A stretch of DNA of 26,498 bases from a virus, in the IMG/VR virus record IMGVR_UViG_3300032516_000167, positions 1 through 26,498 of that record. One strand, 5' to 3'. Shown one piece after another: positions 22,712 to 26,498 of the stretch (its first letter is position 1; each line of letters opens with the position of its first letter). The notes under the pieces were generated by a model. It was not told the DNA's origin and did no database searches. It worked only from the letters and a program-made list of their open reading frames with translations. The translations under genes were made by a program, and so were the position numbers.

Positions 22712-24940
22712 CTACTCTGTTTCAGCACCAGCGAGTTCGCCGGTATCGCTGTAGTTGAACTTGACCTTCTTCTTGTTCTGCGCCTGGGTGGCAAGCGCTG
22801 CGGCGACGGCTTCCTTGACGATCTGGGAAAGGATGGTGGTCTGCGCGGCCTTGTCGCCTTCCGACGCTTTGGTTTGCAACCTCATCACCTCGCGCTGCGT
22901 CTCGTTGGTCAGTTTGGCATTGGCGAGTTCCTTCTCGTGCTGCATCTTCGCCTGCTCGACGCCCTGCTGCATCTGGATCATCTGCTGCTGCGACTGCGCC
23001 ATCGCTTGCTGCTGGGCGTCGATGACGTCGTCTGACGGCACGACCTCGTCTACCGGCAGTTCCATCGATGCGGCCGTCTCACGCAACAGCGCGGCACGGT
23101 ACTTGGCGGTGATGATCTGCGCGTCGATCGGGTTGGCCGTCATGGTCAGGAACTGGATTCGGCGCTGCTGCGCGCTCTCGCGGATCAGGATCGCGGCCGC
23201 ACCGCGCGGCACGACGATGTTGTCACCCTTGATGCTCTCGTCCGGGTTGTAGAGCATCTCGTTCGTGAAGGTGTCGCCGATGGTGGGCGCGATCACGTTG
23301 ATGTCGATGTTGCCGATCGCGCGACGAAGCCCCTTGGCGGCGTTGTTCATCAGCATGGACAGGCCGGTGGCCGTGTCCGCGCTGCCGCCGGCGCGCTCGT
23401 TGCCGTAGGTGTAGCGCGGGATGCCGGTGGAGTCATCCGCCCTGATCTCCCACCGCTCCAGCGTCGCCATCAGCTTCTCGCTGTTGTCGTTGGGCTGGAA
23501 GAAGCCGATGCCCGGGTTTACTCCCTGTGTCGGGTCTGACTTCAACTGCCAGAGTTTCCACGGGAACATCTCCATCGACTGCTCGCCGTCCGCGAAGCGG
23601 TCCGCGTGCACCCAGACTTGCGGCCCGGAGGCTATCGCCAGGTTGTCTGCAAGGGCGCAGGCGATCGCGTTGCACATCTGCTGGGGGGTAGCCGCCAGAT
23701 CGGGGATTGAGCGCCCCCAGAAGGCTCCGGGGATCTCGTCGTAGCAGGCCTTGCGGTAGGGTCGCTGGCGCAGGGGGTCGGAGTTGATCGCAGCGTAGAG
23801 CACGTAGTGGCCGCACAGCAGCACATTGCACTCATACTCACGGGTTTCCTCGATGTCACCAGCGACGCCCCACGACATGAGTTTCCACCCCGGCACGCTG
23901 CCCCAGTAGTTCAGCGCGTCGATCACCCCCGGGGGCGACAACCACATGTAGAGCGTCTCTTGCTCGAGCCGCTGTCGCTCGCTCTCGGTCCACAGCCAGC
24001 CCTCGAGGTGTCCGTTGGTGTAGTCCCTCAATGCCGAATCGATCTGCTCGTCCTGATAGTTGGGCAAGCCCTTCAGGTTATACAGCTCGTCGCGGCGGAA
24101 GCGAATCCGCTCGATGAAGTCGCCCTGCTGCGGTGACTTGCTCACCGGCGCGGGATAGATGTCGAAAGGACTCACCCGCTCCCACGTCTGCTGCGGATCG
24201 TTCGACACGACCGGCTTGAACCCCGCGCCCCACTTGAGCGTGCGGTGCCGGGTGTAGATCGGCCCCTTGAGGATGGCTGCCGGGTATGTCACGAAGTCCT
24301 CGACGAAGGAATCCATCGCGTGCTCATAGTTGCCTTCGTCCAGCCGGTCGGCAATCTGCCGCTCCATGCGCTTCGCGCGCTTCTCGGCCACCTTGGTGAG
24401 CGTCGTCTCAGCCTCGTCGCGCAGTTTTTCGCCGATCTGTACCGTCAGTTCGTGGAACTCGTCCCGGGACATCACCGCGCCGCTCTGGCCGGCTTGCACG
24501 AGGGCTTGCTGCGCCTCGTTGATGGCCTTGTTGACGACAGCCACCTTGATCGATTTGGGCAGATCCGGGATCGGCGTCGGGTCGACGCCCCAAGGCTGCT
24601 CGCCGACGGGCAGCACGATCTCGCGTATCCACGCCGAGGCCGCGCGGCACTTGACTTCCGTCAGCGGGTGCCAGACGATGTTCATGCCACCGTTGCCGGC
24701 CTGCATGGTCGAGACCTGTGCCGCACTGTAGACCCCGCGCCTGGCGCGCAAGTCACTCAGCATCTTGACATCGATGCGGACCTTGGCGAGCTTGTTGCGC
24801 TGCCAGGCCCGCTTGACGTGGCCTGCAAGCGCCGTCTCGATCACCTCCGGTGTCAGATCCCGGGCTTCCGGAATAGCCGCCTTGTCTCGCTCCAGCGTCT
24901 GCTGGAGACCCAACTGTCTGACTAGGGGATTAGCTGGCAT
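22712..24940 (-). CDS. Phage portal protein
   Basis: The portal forms the dodecameric ring at one capsid vertex through which DNA enters and leaves. The assignment rests on its position directly after the terminase, its size (742 aa, typical of large podovirus portals) and its content. A mixed alpha/beta core (about residues 90-600) contains a stretch with IPGAFWGRSIPDL and a long segment ending in NNAAKGLRRAIGN, both typical of portal wing/stem regions. A Gln/Ala/Lys-rich C-terminal helical stretch (about residues 650-720), probably coiled coil, suggests a barrel or a terminase/internal-core contact. The start at 24940 has no clear Shine-Dalgarno. The stop TAG overlaps the AGGA used by the next gene. 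The overall match to portals is strong; the subfamily is not certain. Confidence 0.9.
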   Translation of the reverse strand: MPANPLVRQLGLQQTLERDKAAIPEARDLTPEVIETALAGHVKRAWQRNKLAKVRIDVKMLSDLRARRGVYSAAQVSTMQAGNGGMNIVWHPLTEVKCRAASAWIREIVLPVGEQPWGVDPTPIPDLPKSIKVAVVNKAINEAQQALVQAGQSGAVMSRDEFHELTVQIGEKLRDEAETTLTKVAEKRAKRMERQIADRLDEGNYEHAMDSFVEDFVTYPAAILKGPIYTRHRTLKWGAGFKPVVSNDPQQTWERVSPFDIYPAPVSKSPQQGDFIERIRFRRDELYNLKGLPNYQDEQIDSALRDYTNGHLEGWLWTESERQRLEQETLYMWLSPPGVIDALNYWGSVPGWKLMSWGVAGDIEETREYECNVLLCGHYVLYAAINSDPLRQRPYRKACYDEIPGAFWGRSIPDLAATPQQMCNAIACALADNLAIASGPQVWVHADRFADGEQSMEMFPWKLWQLKSDPTQGVNPGIGFFQPNDNSEKLMATLERWEIRADDSTGIPRYTYGNERAGGSADTATGLSMLMNNAAKGLRRAIGNIDINVIAPTIGDTFTNEMLYNPDESIKGDNIVVPRGAAAILIRESAQQRRIQFLTMTANPIDAQIITAKYRAALLRETAASMELPVDEVVPSDDVIDAQQQAMAQSQQQMIQMQQGVEQAKMQHEKELANAKLTNETQREVMRLQTKASEGDKAAQTTILSQIVKEAVAAALATQAQNKKKVKFNYSDTGELAGAETE

Positions 24941-24979
24941 GGCGCGGATTATGCAACGGTAACGAAGTGAGTGGCTACA

Positions 24980-26476
24980 TTACCTACTCCATACGACTGT
25001 TCGGCGCGTCACGGGGCGCACCTTCGCGGTGACGATCTTCCTGTCGATCAGTTCGGGGACGAAGCTCAACGCGAGGCTGTCTGCTTTGTCAGGACTCTTT
25101 CCTCCATTTTTTTTCTGATCTTTTTTTGACTGAAGCTGGATCTGGAAGGTTCCGCTGTATCCGTAGTCCAGGCTTGTGAGCTGGTCTGTCAGGTCGTCAT
25201 CATCGGGGACTTGACCGTGCTCGAGAAACTCGCGCATCTTGCCCCAGCATTCTGACCGCTGGTTGAAGTACTGCTTGGAGTCTTTGGCCGGCTGTCCCCA
25301 CTGTACAGCAATCAGTGGCGGAAGTCCCGGCATTCTTCGCAGCGACGAGTCCAGATCAGCCCCGTTGCCGATGGCGTCATATGCGATGCAGGCGATTGGC
25401 GCCTCTTTGCGCACGATCTCGAAGACCCGGCTGGCGAGGTCCGGGCCGTCGAACCCCGACAAGGACACCTGAAAGTGCACCTTGAGGCCTTGCCGCAGCG
25501 TGATGACGCTGGAGTCGTCGCCGAACCGCGCAGGATCGACCGACAGGATCTTCTGGTAGGCGTGGTAGAGCGTGGGGTCCAGCCGGCGCCGCCGGGCCTG
25601 GTTCACGAGTTCCGGGCTGATGAAGTTGCTGAAACCGGCGCGCGGGAACATCCCCTTGACGTGCACCCGCACGAAGTCGCCGTCCTCGCCGTACTGCGCA
25701 ATCCAGTCCGCGATCAGGGCCTTGTTCGTGAAGCGGACGGTGCGGCCGTCGACGCGGGAGACGACATTGCGCCGCGGCTGGCTGCAGTTCTTGAAGAAGC
25801 GGCCGCTGGTGCGCGTCGGGTTGCCGTAGCGCAGCCAGAATATCTGCGTCTTGCCGTCGGTCAGCGCGCCATCCGTGCCTTCCCAGATGGGGTCATCGAT
25901 CGCCGAGGCCTCGTCGAAGATGATGAGCATGCGCTTGCCCTGGTTGTGCAAGCCGTTGAACGCCTCGGCGTTGTGCTTGCTCCAGGGTATCGCGTCGATG
26001 CGCCAGGTCTTCTCGCGGTCGGGGTCGTCCTTGATGTAGAGCGCCGTCGCCGTCAGGGTGAACATCTGGCGGCCGATGAAGAGTTGGTACCACTTGCCCA
26101 GTTCGGCCCAGGTCTTCGTGCGAAGCTGGGTGTCCGTGTTCGCCGTGACGACTCCACGGGTATCGGCATGCGTGCTGATGGCCCACAGGCAGACCCACGC
26201 CACCAGGGCCGACTTCCCGACCCCGCGGCCCGCGGTGGTGTCCTCCTCGACGACACAGCCCTCGACGCCACCGGCCTTGATGCGCTCGCCCAGGCGGATG
26301 AGCTGCTCGGCCTGCCACTGCTCGGGGCCTTCCATGCCCTCGAGCATGCCCTCGCCCCACGGGAATGCCCACTCCACGAAGCCCAGCGGGTCGTCCTCGT
26401 AGTCGGCGAGTTCATCCATGAAGTCGCTGACCTTGGGGTGGATCTTGGAGGTGTCGCGCAGGGTCCGTATGTGCAC
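24980..26476 (-). CDS. terL: Phage terminase large subunit (start uncertain)
   Basis: This is the ATP-driven DNA-packaging motor and nuclease that docks on the portal and cuts concatemeric DNA. The 498 residues show a Walker A motif GRGVGKS (83-89) and a Walker B/catalytic pair in LIIFDEAS (184-191). A C-terminal RNase H-like nuclease follows, with candidate metal-binding acidic residues in SVDPARFGDD (Asp314), AYDAIGNG (Asp367) and SPDKADSLAL (Asp463, Asp466). The length and motif order match standalone large terminases. The annotated start is GTG with a GAGGG stretch about 10 bases upstream. However, the frame stays open to the right edge of the window (22 more bases), so the true start may lie outside. 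The stop is followed by 39 bases and then the portal gene. A small terminase gene would be expected upstream, beyond the window. Confidence 0.95.
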   Translation of the reverse strand: MHIRTLRDTSKIHPKVSDFMDELADYEDDPLGFVEWAFPWGEGMLEGMEGPEQWQAEQLIRLGERIKAGGVEGCVVEEDTTAGRGVGKSALVAWVCLWAISTHADTRGVVTANTDTQLRTKTWAELGKWYQLFIGRQMFTLTATALYIKDDPDREKTWRIDAIPWSKHNAEAFNGLHNQGKRMLIIFDEASAIDDPIWEGTDGALTDGKTQIFWLRYGNPTRTSGRFFKNCSQPRRNVVSRVDGRTVRFTNKALIADWIAQYGEDGDFVRVHVKGMFPRAGFSNFISPELVNQARRRRLDPTLYHAYQKILSVDPARFGDDSSVITLRQGLKVHFQVSLSGFDGPDLASRVFEIVRKEAPIACIAYDAIGNGADLDSSLRRMPGLPPLIAVQWGQPAKDSKQYFNQRSECWGKMREFLEHGQVPDDDDLTDQLTSLDYGYSGTFQIQLQSKKDQKKNGGKSPDKADSLALSFVPELIDRKIVTAKVRPVTRRTVVWSR

Positions 26477-26498
26477 CGGTATCTTTCCCTCGTTGGCC

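Noticed and set aside
24941-24979. CATAAT as a -10 box between terminase and portal genes
   Set aside because: No acceptable -35 element at 16-18 bases; the gap is only 39 bases in an operon.

Overview
This window is a 26.5 kb stretch of a tailed bacteriophage genome (Caudoviricetes), almost certainly a podovirus-like phage or a prophage of that type. It has no bacterial housekeeping genes, and no replication, lysis, integrase, tRNA or CRISPR features. Every gene I can support lies on the minus strand, so the window reads from high to low coordinates as one virion-structure operon. Base composition is GC-rich (about 60 percent by eye, one 60-base line in the portal gene reaching 43/60), which suggests a high-GC proteobacterial host. 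The evidence for a short-tailed phage is the gene content: no tape measure, sheath or tail-tube genes, but two tail-adaptor-type proteins, a tail-nozzle-like protein and a run of helical/glycine-rich internal virion (ejection) proteins.

Layout in transcription order. (1) DNA packaging: large terminase (24980-26476, start possibly outside the window) and portal (22712-24940). (2) An eight-gene cassette of accessory, fibre-like genes (16798-22703) between the portal and the scaffold: a small virion-type protein, a one-TM membrane protein, two tiny proteins, two beta-helix-like proteins, a short tandem-repeat peptide and a protein with a tryptophan ladder, 20-residue repeats and a C-terminal coiled coil. 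Most relatives go directly from portal to scaffold, so this is the most unusual part of the map. (3) Capsid: an 85-aa protein, the scaffold and a P22-coat-like major capsid protein, followed by two strong hairpins, one terminator-like, bracketing a small disordered protein. (4) Connector: a 46-aa lysine-rich peptide, a 136-aa protein and two adaptors. (5) Tail and host recognition: three genes sharing one small module (one fused to an Asp-box beta-propeller), the nozzle-like protein with a jelly-roll-like insertion, and three tail-fibre proteins, the last with an arabinofuranosidase-B-like/LamG-type domain. (6) Ejection apparatus: a 129-aa protein, two possibly related helical proteins, a glycine-zipper protein, a 771-aa protein and a protein of at least 714 aa that runs off the left edge.

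The genes work together as one virion assembly programme. Terminase and portal package DNA into a scaffolded shell of the capsid protein, adaptors and nozzle close the portal, fibres attach to it, and the internal proteins are later ejected. Genes are packed with 4-base ATGA/GTGA overlaps, zero gaps or short spacers. The largest non-coding gap is 74 bases, so no stretch over 300 bases lacks a gene. Several receptor-facing genes or domains are visibly AT-richer than the rest, consistent with modular exchange of host-recognition parts.
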